From the NCBI GenBank assembly GCA_903927185.1, contig CAIYLW010000092.1, positions 1 to 45,754 of the forward strand: a DNA stretch of 45,754 nucleotides, written 5' to 3'. Source of the stretch: an uncultured Bacteroidota bacterium (GTDB lineage Bacteria > Bacteroidota > Bacteroidia > Chitinophagales > Chitinophagaceae). Position 1 is the first letter of the stretch. Each line of letters starts with the position of its first letter. Under the pieces are notes generated by a model. The model was not told the DNA's origin. It was given only the letters and a program-made list of their open reading frames with translations, and did not search any database. Positions 34,401 to 44,302 of this stretch are shown here, one piece after another. The position numbers were made by a program, and so were the translations under genes.

Positions 34401-35852
34401 TTAATTCTTAGACTTTAAATTTGGATGAGGCGCTGGAACTGTGTTAGGACCATCTTCTGTAGTACCCATAAGATCTACTGTATTCACATCTCCATCCTGA
34501 CCATAATTAAATAGTAAGCGGCTTTCAGAGATACCTTGTTTTTCAACTAGATATTTCATCACAGCATTTACTCTTTCCCAACTTAATTGTTGAGCCGATT
34601 TGCTAGATGCTCCATATCCGATTACTTTCACTTTACAAGCTGGATTCGCATGAATCTTAGCAGCTGCTGTTGCTAGAACCGCTTCATTCTCTTTTGATAA
34701 TTTAGCAGATCCTTTGAATTGAATACTTGGTAAACCTCCAATTGTACATTCAACAGATGGAGCCAATTTCATATTAGACACCATATCCCTAATTTCTTTG
34801 CAACATGCAGGCTCAGGACAAGTTCCGATACCATCAGCATTTACAGGGAAACATTTTTGAGGAGTTAGTAATTCCTTATCTCTATAATCAGGTACACCAT
34901 CACCATCAGTATCTTTTGATACACCATGACTATCAACTGGAGCACCTGAAGGCGTATTTGGCTCAAGATCAAACTGATCAGGAACACCATCTTTATCGCC
35001 ATCAGGAAGTACCACTTTTGGCATCTTCATATGTGCTGGCTTATTTAACTCGCTATACACAAAGTTGTTTGGATTTATCCACCACAATGGCTGTACTCTT
35101 TTAGATTTATTACCTAAATTGAAATTCAATTTAAGCCCAGTATACCACCATGCATCATTTGCATTGCTATACGCACTGGTATAAGTTTCTAAATAATCAT
35201 TATTGGTAATCGTATTTTTAATTTCAAAAGCAAGATTAATATCATCAGTAATTTTAAATGCAACTCCAACTCCAATATTGAATCCTAAATTATTTAAAGC
35301 AGATGATTTACCTGGTTTTGTAAAGGTAGTAAACGGACTGCCCGCAATGCTTTGAGTGATTTTTGTTGAATAATATTCAGCACCTGTTATTAAATAAATA
35401 TTAGTTTTTGGATTTGCTCTATAATGACTAATAGTATTCAAAGAACTCAATACATCAACTGCAAAATGTAAAGAATTATTTTTATAGTCATTTTGCAAAC
35501 CAGTATTAAGGTTGGTACCACCACCACTATTTGAATAATAAGCTATTGAGGGGCGAAGTGAAAATGTATGACTCAAAGCTTTTCTTAAAGTAATATTACC
35601 CCCAAACCCAACATCATTACTCCAATCGTTTGATAAGATGGCTGCACCTAATCCAATACCAAGTTCCCATTGGTCGCGCGGCTTTGTTGGATAAGGGTAT
35701 TGATTATTAATAAACTCGTTGTATTGAGGTAATGATCTGGTAGGAATTTTGGAACTATCCTTCCAATCATTTGCAAAATCACTTTGTGCTAAGCCAATTG
35801 TCTGAAACAAAACAATAAGAGCAGCTGCTAAAAAAAACTTTTTACTTGCCAT
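34401..35852 (-). CDS. OmpA-family outer membrane protein with thrombospondin type-3 calcium repeats
   Basis: This 483-residue protein has a signal peptide (ending GLAQ), an N-terminal beta-barrel (about 60-255, alternating pattern and NLAFEIKNTITNN), two acidic calcium-binding repeats (DGDKDGVPDQFD and DTDGDGVPDYRD, about 285-325), a Cys-rich linker (CFPVNADGIGTCPEPACC) and an OmpA C-terminal domain (about 370-465). In that domain the peptidoglycan-contact Arg is present (LSWERVNAV) but the usual TD Asp is replaced (GYGASSKSAQQ). It likely links outer membrane and cell wall. A TAATTTTG box lies about 45 bp upstream. Confidence 0.9.
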   Translation of the reverse strand: MASKKFFLAAALIVLFQTIGLAQSDFANDWKDSSKIPTRSLPQYNEFINNQYPYPTKPRDQWELGIGLGAAILSNDWSNDVGFGGNITLRKALSHTFSLRPSIAYYSNSGGGTNLNTGLQNDYKNNSLHFAVDVLSSLNTISHYRANPKTNIYLITGAEYYSTKITQSIAGSPFTTFTKPGKSSALNNLGFNIGVGVAFKITDDINLAFEIKNTITNNDYLETYTSAYSNANDAWWYTGLKLNFNLGNKSKRVQPLWWINPNNFVYSELNKPAHMKMPKVVLPDGDKDGVPDQFDLEPNTPSGAPVDSHGVSKDTDGDGVPDYRDKELLTPQKCFPVNADGIGTCPEPACCKEIRDMVSNMKLAPSVECTIGGLPSIQFKGSAKLSKENEAVLATAAAKIHANPACKVKVIGYGASSKSAQQLSWERVNAVMKYLVEKQGISESRLLFNYGQDGDVNTVDLMGTTEDGPNTVPAPHPNLKSKN

Positions 35853-35896
35853 AAATGCTATTTGAAGATTAATAGATGATTTATTTAGAGAATGTA

Positions 35897-35904
35897 CAAA
35901 ATTA
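35897..35904 (-). promoter_or_regulatory. -7 promoter box TAATTTTG upstream of the OmpA gene
   Basis: The minus strand reads TAATTTTG at 35904-35897, matching TANNTTTG, 44 bp before the start codon. A -33 element is not clear. Confidence 0.45.
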
Positions 35905-36039
35905 GGAATTGCTCCTCAGAACCCCAACTAATTAAGTTCAAATCAATTGTTAATAGTATTTTGACACCAATAAAATCATTTACGTTGCTTTGATTGAAAA
36001 TATTATTCAGAACCGTGCTATATTGCAGATATTTTAGCG

Positions 36040-37002
36040 ATGAAACTAGCCAAACAAGTCATATCAGCAGAATTGGTTCTTTTTGAGGCCCACTTCAGAG
36101 AAGCTGTTAAAAGTAGGGTTGCCTTATTGGACAGGATCATGCAGTATATAGTGAAACGAAAAGGGAAGCAATTAAGACCCATGTTTGTTTTACTCTGTGC
36201 ACGTTTAGGAGGGGAAATTAACGACAGCAGCTATCGTGCCGCCTCATTAGTGGAGTTGCTTCATACCGCTACTTTGGTTCACGATGATGTGGTAGATGAA
36301 GCTTTAGAACGTAGAGGTGTTTTTTCAATTAATGCGATTTGGAAAAATAAAATAGCCGTATTAGTTGGCGATTATCTTTTATCAAAAGGATTATTGCTCT
36401 CCCTGAATAATAAAGATTTCCTCGTATTGCAAATACTCTCAGAGGCAGTAAAATTAATGAGTGAAGGGGAGCTTTTGCAAATCGAAAAAGCTAGAAATCT
36501 AAACCTGCAAGAATCTGTGTACTACGAAATCATTAATGGTAAAACAGCTTCATTACTTGCATCTGCATGTGCCGCAGGCGCTTCAACCACTTTCGAAGAT
36601 CCAGCACAGGTAGAAAAACTTCGAAGCTTTGGAGAAAAAGTAGGTATGGCTTTTCAGATTAAAGACGATCTCTTCGATTATGGCAATGCAGATATTGGCA
36701 AACCTACTGGAAATGATATCAAAGAAAAAAAGTTAACACTTCCACTTATTTATACTCTTAATAATTGCAGTTCAGATATTAAGAAGAAACTTATTTATAT
36801 TATTAAGAACGAAAATACCAATAAAGAAAAAGTGCAGTTTGTAATAGATACGGTGGTTTCTTTAGGTGGCATTGCCTATGCAAAAACAAAAATGGAAACC
36901 TATCGCAATGAAGCCCTTAAGCTATTACATGAATTTCCAGATTCTAAAATTCGCCAAGCTTTAGAAGAATTGGTTCTCTATACAACAGATCGTGAATATT
37001 AA
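36040..37002 (+). CDS. Polyprenyl diphosphate synthase (trans, octaprenyl/heptaprenyl type)
   Basis: This 320-residue enzyme extends an allylic diphosphate with IPP to make a long prenyl chain for menaquinone or other carriers. It has the first Asp-rich motif LVHDDVVDEALERRG and the second FQIKDDLFDYG, with GKQLRPMFVLL at the N-terminus and NGKTASLLASACAAG in the middle. Length fits octaprenyl-type synthases; chain length is not readable. Its stop overlaps the recJ ATG by one base (TAATG). Confidence 0.94.
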   Translation: MKLAKQVISAELVLFEAHFREAVKSRVALLDRIMQYIVKRKGKQLRPMFVLLCARLGGEINDSSYRAASLVELLHTATLVHDDVVDEALERRGVFSINAIWKNKIAVLVGDYLLSKGLLLSLNNKDFLVLQILSEAVKLMSEGELLQIEKARNLNLQESVYYEIINGKTASLLASACAAGASTTFEDPAQVEKLRSFGEKVGMAFQIKDDLFDYGNADIGKPTGNDIKEKKLTLPLIYTLNNCSSDIKKKLIYIIKNENTNKEKVQFVIDTVVSLGGIAYAKTKMETYRNEALKLLHEFPDSKIRQALEELVLYTTDREY

Positions 37003-38702
37003 TGCAGAAGCGCTGGAATATATTAACCGCAGATGAATCCAAAGTTGAAGCACTGTTTTCCTCACTAAAAATTAATAGAACACTTTGTCGCATATTAGTT
37101 CAAAGAGGTTTGGATAATTTTGAACTTTCAAAAAAATTCTTTCGCCCACAAATAACTGATTTACATAGCCCTTGGCTCATGAAAGACATGGATAAAGCAG
37201 TTGCTCGTATCCTACAAGCTTTTAAGCAAAAAGAAAAAATTCTCGTTTTTGGTGATTACGATGTTGATGGCACTACCGCTGTGGCCTGTCTCTATCAATT
37301 TCTAAAACTAATTTATCAATCCGTTGAATTCTATATTCCGCATCGTTATCGGGAAGGTTATGGCGTTAGTAAAGCAGGAATCGATTACGCCAAAGAAAAT
37401 GAAATTACACTGATCATATCTTTAGACTGTGGTATTAAATCAGTTGAGTTAATTGCTTATGCCAAAGAATTGGGAATCGATTTTATCGTTTGCGACCACC
37501 ATTTGCCTGATCAAATGCTACCACCTGCTATTGCTATTTTAAACGCAAAGCAGGTCGATTGCAAATACCCCTATAAAGAACTCTGCGGTTGTGGTGTAGG
37601 CTTTAAATTGGCACAAGCAATAGCTGAAAAATTAAACCTTCCTGAAGAAAGTTATTTAAAATATATAGACCTGGTTGCCATTGCCATCGCTGCAGACATA
37701 GTGCCGATGACAGGTGAAAACCGTGTACTCGCATTTTATGGATTAAAAAAAATCAATGACAATCCTAGTCCTGGTATTCAAGCAATCATAAAGTTGGCAG
37801 GCGTTAATAAACAAATGTTTATTACGAATGTGGTTTTTATGATTGCGCCAAGAGTTAATGCAGCTGGTCGAATGGATGATGCAAAGAAAGCGGTACAATT
37901 ATTTATTGAACAAGATCCTGAAAAAGCCATGCAGTTTGCTGAAATGTTGCATAGCGATAATTCAGATAGAAGGGAAATGGATAGCCAAATAACTGAGGAA
38001 GCACTAGAATTGATTTTAAAAGATGTAAAGAACGATAATAAGAAAACTACTGTTGTTTATCAAGAACATTGGCACAAAGGTGTTGTAGGAATTGTAGCTA
38101 GCCGATTGATTGAAAAATATTATCGCCCAACCATTGTACTTACTAAAAGCGGCGAAATTGTTGGGGGCAGTGCCAGAAGCGTTGCCGGGTTTAATTTGTA
38201 TGAAGCCATACATGCCTGCAAAGAATGGTTACTTGGCTATGGCGGACATTTCGCTGCCGCAGGTATGACCCTTTTACCAGAACATGTTCAGACCTTTGCT
38301 GATGCCTTTGAAAAAGTGGTATCCGAAACTATTCCTGATGAATTATTAGTTCCTGAAATTATTATTGATGCACCTCTACAGTTCTCAGAGATCACTACAG
38401 CATTTTATCAAATTCTTTTACAAATGGAACCTATCGGCCCAGAAAATATGCGCCCGGTATTTATTACAAAAAAAGTAAGGGATACAGGCTATTCAAAAAT
38501 TGTGAAGGACGCACATATTAGATTCGTTTTAAAACAAAATAATGCCAGTATCACAGGGATTGGATTTAATATGTCAGACAAATTTCCAATACTTCAAACC
38601 AATCAGCCTTTTGACATTGTTTATACCATTGATGAAAATGAATATAATGGTAATACAACACTTCAATTAAAAGTCATCGATATCAAATTATCTGAAAACT
38701 AA
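37002..38702 (+). CDS. recJ: Single-stranded-DNA-specific exonuclease RecJ
   Basis: This 566-residue enzyme degrades single-stranded DNA 5' to 3' in repair and recombination. DHH-family motifs are complete: GDYDVDGTTA (84-93), LDCGIK (141-146), CDHHLP (164-169), the DHHA1 motif GGHFAAAGMTL and the C-terminal OB fold. The ATG overlaps the polyprenyl synthase stop as TAATG, implying translational coupling. A bidirectional terminator follows. Confidence 0.96.
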   Translation: MQKRWNILTADESKVEALFSSLKINRTLCRILVQRGLDNFELSKKFFRPQITDLHSPWLMKDMDKAVARILQAFKQKEKILVFGDYDVDGTTAVACLYQFLKLIYQSVEFYIPHRYREGYGVSKAGIDYAKENEITLIISLDCGIKSVELIAYAKELGIDFIVCDHHLPDQMLPPAIAILNAKQVDCKYPYKELCGCGVGFKLAQAIAEKLNLPEESYLKYIDLVAIAIAADIVPMTGENRVLAFYGLKKINDNPSPGIQAIIKLAGVNKQMFITNVVFMIAPRVNAAGRMDDAKKAVQLFIEQDPEKAMQFAEMLHSDNSDRREMDSQITEEALELILKDVKNDNKKTTVVYQEHWHKGVVGIVASRLIEKYYRPTIVLTKSGEIVGGSARSVAGFNLYEAIHACKEWLLGYGGHFAAAGMTLLPEHVQTFADAFEKVVSETIPDELLVPEIIIDAPLQFSEITTAFYQILLQMEPIGPENMRPVFITKKVRDTGYSKIVKDAHIRFVLKQNNASITGIGFNMSDKFPILQTNQPFDIVYTIDENEYNGNTTLQLKVIDIKLSEN

Positions 38703-38714
38703 TCATCACTGCAT

Positions 38715-38754
38715 AAAAAAAGCTACTCAGTTTCTTGACCGAGTAGCTTTTTTT
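38715..38754. terminator. Bidirectional Rho-independent terminator
   Basis: Perfect 14-bp inverted repeat (38715-38728 and 38741-38754), A7 plus GCTACTC on one side and GAGTAGC plus T7 on the other, with a 12-nt loop. It serves the convergent recJ and htpG genes. Confidence 0.93.
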
Positions 38755-38768
38755 ATTTTACAAACTGA

Positions 38769-40628
38769 TTAGGCTTTATTAGTTTCCATTAACTCAACGC
38801 TCCTATTGATAAAATTGGTGAGCTCTGCGCCTTTCAATAATCCCTGCGACAACAAGGCTAAGTCTGCTAAAGAACGTACTTGCTTCTCTTGCACATCTTT
38901 GTTTTCTTGCTTTAATAGCGTTTGATAAATCGGGTGATTCCCATTAACCGTTAAAGTAACCTCATCTGGCATCTGCGCATAAAACGCTGTCATACCGCCA
39001 CCTACAGCACCCATATCTTTCATCCTACGCATAAACTCAGGTCTGGTAGCTACTACAGGAGCCGAATCAACACTCAAACCCTTTACTTCTGTAGTTACAT
39101 GTAATTCTGGAATTTGAATATTGAAAAGTTCTTTCAAACTTGCTTCCTCATCTTTACTTAGAACAGATTCACTGGATTCTTGTTTATCGATTAAATTATC
39201 CACTATATCAGCATCCACTCTTACAAAATGGGTGTTCTCCCATTTCATTTCCATATTGTTTATAAATGCAGCATCTACTAATGTTTCCATTTTTATCACA
39301 CTATACCCTTTTTTCACACAAGCCTGTATATAGGCATCTTGCTGAATTGGATTCGTGGTATAGAGCACTGTATGCTTGCCTTCTTTATTTTTCTGTAAAG
39401 TTTCTGTAGCCATTTTATACTCTTCGAAAGTGTGAAACTTTCCGGTAGTATCTTCCATAACTAAAAACTTCGAAGCTTTTTCTAAGAACTTATCATCAGT
39501 CATCATACCATACTTCACAAATAAGCCTAAGCTATCCCATTTCTGTTCGTATTCTTCACGTTCCTTATTAAATAGCTCTTCTAATTTATCTGCCACTTTT
39601 TTAGTGATATGCGCATTGATCTTTTTTACATTAGGATCGCCTTGTAAATAACTACGACTAACATTTAAAGGAATATCCGGACTATCAATTACGCCCTGTA
39701 ATAACATCAAGAATTCCGGTACGATATCTTTTACTTCATCCGTAACAAATACTTGATTACAGTATAATTGAATTTTGTCTTTCTGTATTTCGTAGCTCTG
39801 TTTGATTTTGGGGAAATATAACACTCCAGTTAAATTGAAAGGATAATCAACGTTTAGATGAATCCAGAACAGGGGAGTTTCATTAAAAGGATATAACTCC
39901 TTATAGAAATTTTCGTAGTCTTCCTTGGTTAAATCACTTGGTTTACGAACCCAGATTGGATTTGTATTATTGATTGATTTTTCTTCCTTTTTTTCTGTTT
40001 CCTCTTCTTCTTTTACTTCACCAACTTCTGTAAAGTATATTGGTATAGGAAGAAATTTACAGAATCGATTTAAAATACTTTTAATGCGTGATGCATCTAA
40101 AAACTCTGCACTCTCCTCATTAATATGTAATACAATTTTGGTGCCGCGCTGACTGTAATCAACATCATATAATTCAAATTCTGGGCTACCGTCACAACTC
40201 CAAAAAACGCCACTTCCCTCTCTATGGCTTTTAGAATAAAGCTCTACTTTATCACTTACCATGAAAGCACTATAAAATCCTAAACCAAAATGCCCGATGA
40301 TATTGGCATCCTTATATTTCTCCATAAACTCTTCAGCGCCACTGAAAGCAACTTGGTTGATGTATTTGTCAACCTCTTCTCCTGTCATTCCAACCCCTCT
40401 ATCTGTAATACTCAGTGTTTTCTCTTTGATATCCAAAACCACATCGATGCGTAATTCGCCTAAATCGCCTTTTGCTTCCCCAATAGAAGAAAGGGTTTTG
40501 ATTTTCTGGCTTGCATCCACCGCATTACTTACCAGCTCTCGAAGAAAAATCTCGTGATCGCTATAAAGGAATTTCTTAATAATCGGGAAAATGTTCTCCG
40601 TCTGTACACGTATCTGTCCTTTTTGCAT
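38769..40628 (-). CDS. htpG: Chaperone HtpG (Hsp90)
   Basis: This 619-residue chaperone binds and hydrolyses ATP to remodel client proteins. The N-terminal GHKL domain shows FLRELVSNAVDAS, ITDRGVGMT and IGHFGLGFYSAFM. A short acidic/lysine linker (EEEETEKKEEKS, about 206-217) separates it from the middle domain (DYPFNLTGVLYFP, YCNQVFVTDEV). The C-terminal dimerisation domain completes it. The length matches E. coli HtpG (624). No heat-shock operator is recognised upstream. Confidence 0.97.
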   Translation of the reverse strand: MQKGQIRVQTENIFPIIKKFLYSDHEIFLRELVSNAVDASQKIKTLSSIGEAKGDLGELRIDVVLDIKEKTLSITDRGVGMTGEEVDKYINQVAFSGAEEFMEKYKDANIIGHFGLGFYSAFMVSDKVELYSKSHREGSGVFWSCDGSPEFELYDVDYSQRGTKIVLHINEESAEFLDASRIKSILNRFCKFLPIPIYFTEVGEVKEEEETEKKEEKSINNTNPIWVRKPSDLTKEDYENFYKELYPFNETPLFWIHLNVDYPFNLTGVLYFPKIKQSYEIQKDKIQLYCNQVFVTDEVKDIVPEFLMLLQGVIDSPDIPLNVSRSYLQGDPNVKKINAHITKKVADKLEELFNKEREEYEQKWDSLGLFVKYGMMTDDKFLEKASKFLVMEDTTGKFHTFEEYKMATETLQKNKEGKHTVLYTTNPIQQDAYIQACVKKGYSVIKMETLVDAAFINNMEMKWENTHFVRVDADIVDNLIDKQESSESVLSKDEEASLKELFNIQIPELHVTTEVKGLSVDSAPVVATRPEFMRRMKDMGAVGGGMTAFYAQMPDEVTLTVNGNHPIYQTLLKQENKDVQEKQVRSLADLALLSQGLLKGAELTNFINRSVELMETNKA

Positions 40629-40771
40629 AGTTATCTATTTTGTTTCCAATGGTCAATAACAATACCAAAGAAGTCAATGCTGACAGGATGACGGCAATAG
40701 AACCCCCCAGCTTAGTATCCGTATTTTTTGACAGAATACTGGAGCCTCAAACCCGTATTTTTTTCAGCTAC

Positions 40772-41587
40772 TCATTTACATCTAGCCTTATTCAAGTGCA
40801 AATCCAACTCATCGCGGATAACTAACTGCTTAGTAGTTCCAAATACACTATAAATGCCAGTTACTGCCCCATTCCCAGAAGGCGTTTTAGAATTAGCGAA
40901 ACTGGCATAACCGCTTGTCCGCAATATAATCGTATTATTATTGCAGGATCGAAGGGTTCGATTAACTGATAGTTTATTGGCAAAATCTGCAAAGACTTTA
41001 GCTGAATCCAGGGGTACAAATTCCACAGAATCAAGCTGCACTAGCCTACTTTGATAATTATTATTTAAAGCCGTAATGCTTACTTTTATCGCAGGTATCG
41101 TATGAAGTATTTCTCCTTTTCGAATAATTTGGTCGAACAAAGTTTGTGGGATAGACACTAAACTAGGATTTGCAGGATCGCTTACATCAACGCCCGCACC
41201 AAGTTGAATTAATTTCCCATAGTCACCCAGCCACAACCCTTTTAAATTGATAGAAAGCTTTCTTCCAACCGGATAATCGGCACACAATTTAATACCGTCC
41301 ATCCTGAGGGTAATTCCACCTGTACTATCTTGAACCACTAAGGTTTTGTAAAAATTATCCGAAGCATCATCTGCCACAACAACAGCAACAATCGACTTAG
41401 CTTCATTAATTTGTTCAAATTTTCCCATCACATGCTTTGCACGTAAATCTTTAATGCTGATATCTGCACTAAAAGCAGCTTCCAATTCTGTAGGCGGAGC
41501 ATCGTAGACTTTCTCACAAGAATAAAACTGACAAATCAGTAGTAGTCCCCACATAATCCGTTTCTGAAAAATAGTAGGATAAATCAT
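40772..41587 (-). CDS. DUF5689 lipoprotein
   Basis: This 271-residue protein has a signal peptide ending at a Cys (LLLICQFYSCEK, C24), typical of Bacteroidetes lipoproteins. The rest resembles DUF5689, a beta-rich OB-like domain often found with nucleases or TonB receptors: KTLVVQDSTGGITLRMDG and VGRKLSINLKGLWLGDYGKLIQLG. It probably sits on the outer membrane. It begins 17 bp after the TonB-dependent receptor gene and is co-transcribed with it. A substrate-binding role in phosphodiester or polymer uptake is inferred from context only. Met12 is an alternative start. Confidence 0.78.
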   Translation of the reverse strand: MIYPTIFQKRIMWGLLLICQFYSCEKVYDAPPTELEAAFSADISIKDLRAKHVMGKFEQINEAKSIVAVVVADDASDNFYKTLVVQDSTGGITLRMDGIKLCADYPVGRKLSINLKGLWLGDYGKLIQLGAGVDVSDPANPSLVSIPQTLFDQIIRKGEILHTIPAIKVSITALNNNYQSRLVQLDSVEFVPLDSAKVFADFANKLSVNRTLRSCNNNTIILRTSGYASFANSKTPSGNGAVTGIYSVFGTTKQLVIRDELDLHLNKARCK

Positions 41588-41604
41588 GACATTTGGTTTA
41601 TTAT

Positions 41605-44169
41605 CTAAAATGAATATCGAAATGACAGTAAAAAATTTCTTCCCATTGTGTGAACATATTTCGGCGGAAATTTATCCGGGTCTTTATTGTCAAAATCATA
41701 TCTTAATTGTTCAAATCCCGCAAGTACCAAGTCTTGCCGATTCAACAGATTATTGATGCTCAGAGAATAAGAAAATTGTTCCTGCTTTTTTTTATTCCAC
41801 CGAAAACTGTGACTTAAAAAACAATTAATGAAAGACTGCGCGGGCAATCTATCTACTTGCAATATCGATTGCCCTTTTTCTGTTAAAGGATCAATTGGGT
41901 AAATGGCTGCAGCTGTTCTCCTAATAGGATTCCATCCTAAATATTGCTGGTCGAATAAAGAAGCGCTCAAACTTCCAAACCATTGATTATTCGTTCTAAC
42001 ATTCAAAGTCAGGGAATAGGCAGATTGCGGACTATTGATGGAAGGATAATTTTTTGCATAGATGATATCTCTTTCTATTTCTGTAGCATTATTGTCGACA
42101 GTTACAATAGCAAATTGTCTTGTATTAAAAATGTGATTACCATTAGTTGCTGCAGTAATCAGAGAAAAATGATTATTGACTCTAGCTTCCATTCCAAATT
42201 CATACCCTACATGTTTTTGACCAATCCCACTGATCGCATAATTCACAAAACTATTATAGGTATCATGATAAAAACTAAGCATATCCATTCCATTGAAAGA
42301 TTGGATATAATATAATGAAGCATGCATTTTCAAATTTTTATTTTGAACCATATAACCTAATTCTGCTGCAAAAGAGATTTCATTTTTAATCATTTCTTGT
42401 TCAGTACCTCTAGTGCTTGGCGAAATAAAAGAATTGTCAGAATTTGGAGCATCACTCCTGTTGGCTATACTGATATACAAATTTTGTTTGCCGTTAATGT
42501 TATAATTAATACCCAATTTAATGCCCGTATTTAAAAATTGGTTGATGATGGATTTTCCTAAAGAATTGTTGGGAAATAATCCATTTATTTTATTTCCAAT
42601 TCTCCAGAATTGAGAACTGCCAATTAGTCCCGCTAGTGAAAATTGGAAATGTTTAAAGGGCAAAACTGAACTCATCCAGGTTTCCATTTTAGTGTTCAGT
42701 ATCGAGTAATCGTAACCAAATGGATCACCAACTTTTACAATGCGATTAGGTAGTTCCATATCAAACTGAATAGCGTTTGCATTATTAGGGATTTCATTTT
42801 CAGCAAATTGATTCCAGTTCACAAAAAAATCTGCACCCAATAAATCGTTTACTGTTTTGTAATAATGTTGTTGCTGAAACAAAGTGGAGAACCCAATATC
42901 AAACAATAGGGTATTGCCGATTATTCCGTGAAAAGAACTGGCAGTACTTATCCGCTTCGAATCAGTTCTTCTATTTTCAACAAAATATTTAGCCATTTTT
43001 CCAATAATAGTATTACCTATAATGCCATTTGCATCATATATCTTCTCATAGCTATTCCTATTAATTTCAAATAGCTTATCCCAGTTTATTTGCCGTTGAT
43101 TTAAATCCTGTTTCAACGTTTGTGTAATCCAGTCTTTCAGTATTGGATCTGATTGAAAACTAGGTAAATAACGATAATAATCTGGTCTGGGATCTGGTGC
43201 ATGAAACCAATTTAATGCAGTATTATTTTTACCCCCCGTAGAAAAGGCAATAGCTGTTTGAATATAGGATTGATTGGAGAAATCCCACTCATGGGTAAAC
43301 ATAGCCACGGGCAATAACTGGGAAGAAATATTAGCGTTTCTGATTTGTTGGTGTTGGAATCCCCAATTGGGGTTATACAAAGGATTATCAAACATAGTAG
43401 TAGATTCTTTTAACGTATACCCTTGCCTGGCATTTTGAATATTGGAAACAAAAAAAGCCAAAGAGAACAACTGTTTGTTAAATCGTTTATCAACTCCCAA
43501 AAAGCCGTTTATCGTTTGATGAAATGTTCCTGGAATTTGGGGATTGCTACTTAACTGACCCCCAGCACTAACCGTAAAGGCCCAATTATGTTTTTGCATG
43601 CCCGTACTATGTATCACCTGAAATCGATGTGTGAAGGCACGATTAGAAAAACCATATTCGAAATTAGTTTCGGCTTTTTGCTTTGATGCTCTGTTATCCA
43701 AATTACTTGTAGTTCCAACTGTAGCAACTGAAAAACTGTTAGGAAGAAAGCCATTGTTATTTTCGTCAACTTTAAATAGACCATTTAATCCCTGCCAAAG
43801 ATTCCCTGATCCAGATCCATTTGACAAATCAATCATGGGGATACCATTTAAGGTAATGGAAGAATAATTCCTGGCTAAGCCTTTAGCATTAAAATGCATC
43901 GCGCTAAATTGAAATAATAAGGCTGAAATAAATGGGTCTCTGGTGGCATGCAATTCTTCCGTAATAACATTTTCTGTATTCTCTTTTAACATATGCTCAT
44001 CTATAATAGCTATTCCATTTAATGGCTCGAGTTGAATACCAAAATAAGATTGAAGGGAACTATCAATCTTATACGTTTTATCTAAAAACATTTTTGTTTT
44101 TTGATGCTTTTGAGCAGCTACTTGAATGGATAATATCAAGATGAAAATCATTCGAAAAATACGATTCAT
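41605..44169 (-). CDS. TonB-dependent receptor-like outer membrane protein
   Basis: This 854-residue protein has a signal peptide (ending QVAAQ), a short plug-like region (about 50-150; KGLARNYSSITLNGIPMIDL resembles the plug motif) and a long beta-barrel rich in aromatic alternation, ending with the Phe signature LLSFRYSF. It lacks the N-terminal CarboxypepD domain common in SusC proteins, and no SusD gene is near; instead a DUF5689 lipoprotein follows by 17 bp. It probably imports a ligand made available by the divergent secreted phosphodiesterase. The ligand is not known. Confidence 0.85.
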   Translation of the reverse strand: MNRIFRMIFILILSIQVAAQKHQKTKMFLDKTYKIDSSLQSYFGIQLEPLNGIAIIDEHMLKENTENVITEELHATRDPFISALLFQFSAMHFNAKGLARNYSSITLNGIPMIDLSNGSGSGNLWQGLNGLFKVDENNNGFLPNSFSVATVGTTSNLDNRASKQKAETNFEYGFSNRAFTHRFQVIHSTGMQKHNWAFTVSAGGQLSSNPQIPGTFHQTINGFLGVDKRFNKQLFSLAFFVSNIQNARQGYTLKESTTMFDNPLYNPNWGFQHQQIRNANISSQLLPVAMFTHEWDFSNQSYIQTAIAFSTGGKNNTALNWFHAPDPRPDYYRYLPSFQSDPILKDWITQTLKQDLNQRQINWDKLFEINRNSYEKIYDANGIIGNTIIGKMAKYFVENRRTDSKRISTASSFHGIIGNTLLFDIGFSTLFQQQHYYKTVNDLLGADFFVNWNQFAENEIPNNANAIQFDMELPNRIVKVGDPFGYDYSILNTKMETWMSSVLPFKHFQFSLAGLIGSSQFWRIGNKINGLFPNNSLGKSIINQFLNTGIKLGINYNINGKQNLYISIANRSDAPNSDNSFISPSTRGTEQEMIKNEISFAAELGYMVQNKNLKMHASLYYIQSFNGMDMLSFYHDTYNSFVNYAISGIGQKHVGYEFGMEARVNNHFSLITAATNGNHIFNTRQFAIVTVDNNATEIERDIIYAKNYPSINSPQSAYSLTLNVRTNNQWFGSLSASLFDQQYLGWNPIRRTAAAIYPIDPLTEKGQSILQVDRLPAQSFINCFLSHSFRWNKKKQEQFSYSLSINNLLNRQDLVLAGFEQLRYDFDNKDPDKFPPKYVHTMGRNFLLSFRYSF

Positions 44170-44250
44170 ATACTAATATTATTATTACTAAGAATTGACA
44201 GAACTAAAGTATATTTAGCATTTCAGAAATACTAGTGAGTAAAATAATTT

Positions 44251-44284
44251 TAGGATTAGACTAATACAGATGAGTGTAATCCTA
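44251..44284. promoter_or_regulatory. Inverted repeat upstream of the EEP phosphodiesterase gene
   Basis: Perfect 8-bp arms TAGGATTA (44251-44258) and TAATCCTA (44277-44284) are separated by 18 bp, between the divergent TonB-receptor and EEP genes and 18 bp before the EEP ATG. It may be an operator or a leader hairpin; binding is not shown. Confidence 0.4.
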
Positions 44285-44302
44285 TCTATTTTTAAAATAA
44301 AA

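Noticed and set aside
40629..40771. Small gene between htpG and the DUF5689 gene
   Set aside because: A short plus-strand frame exists (to 40825) but has no family resemblance and runs into the DUF5689 coding sequence.
41983..42315. 110-codon plus-strand open frame opposite the TonB receptor gene
   Set aside because: Long antisense frames are expected in a 2.5-kb gene of this composition; no domain or start context supports it.
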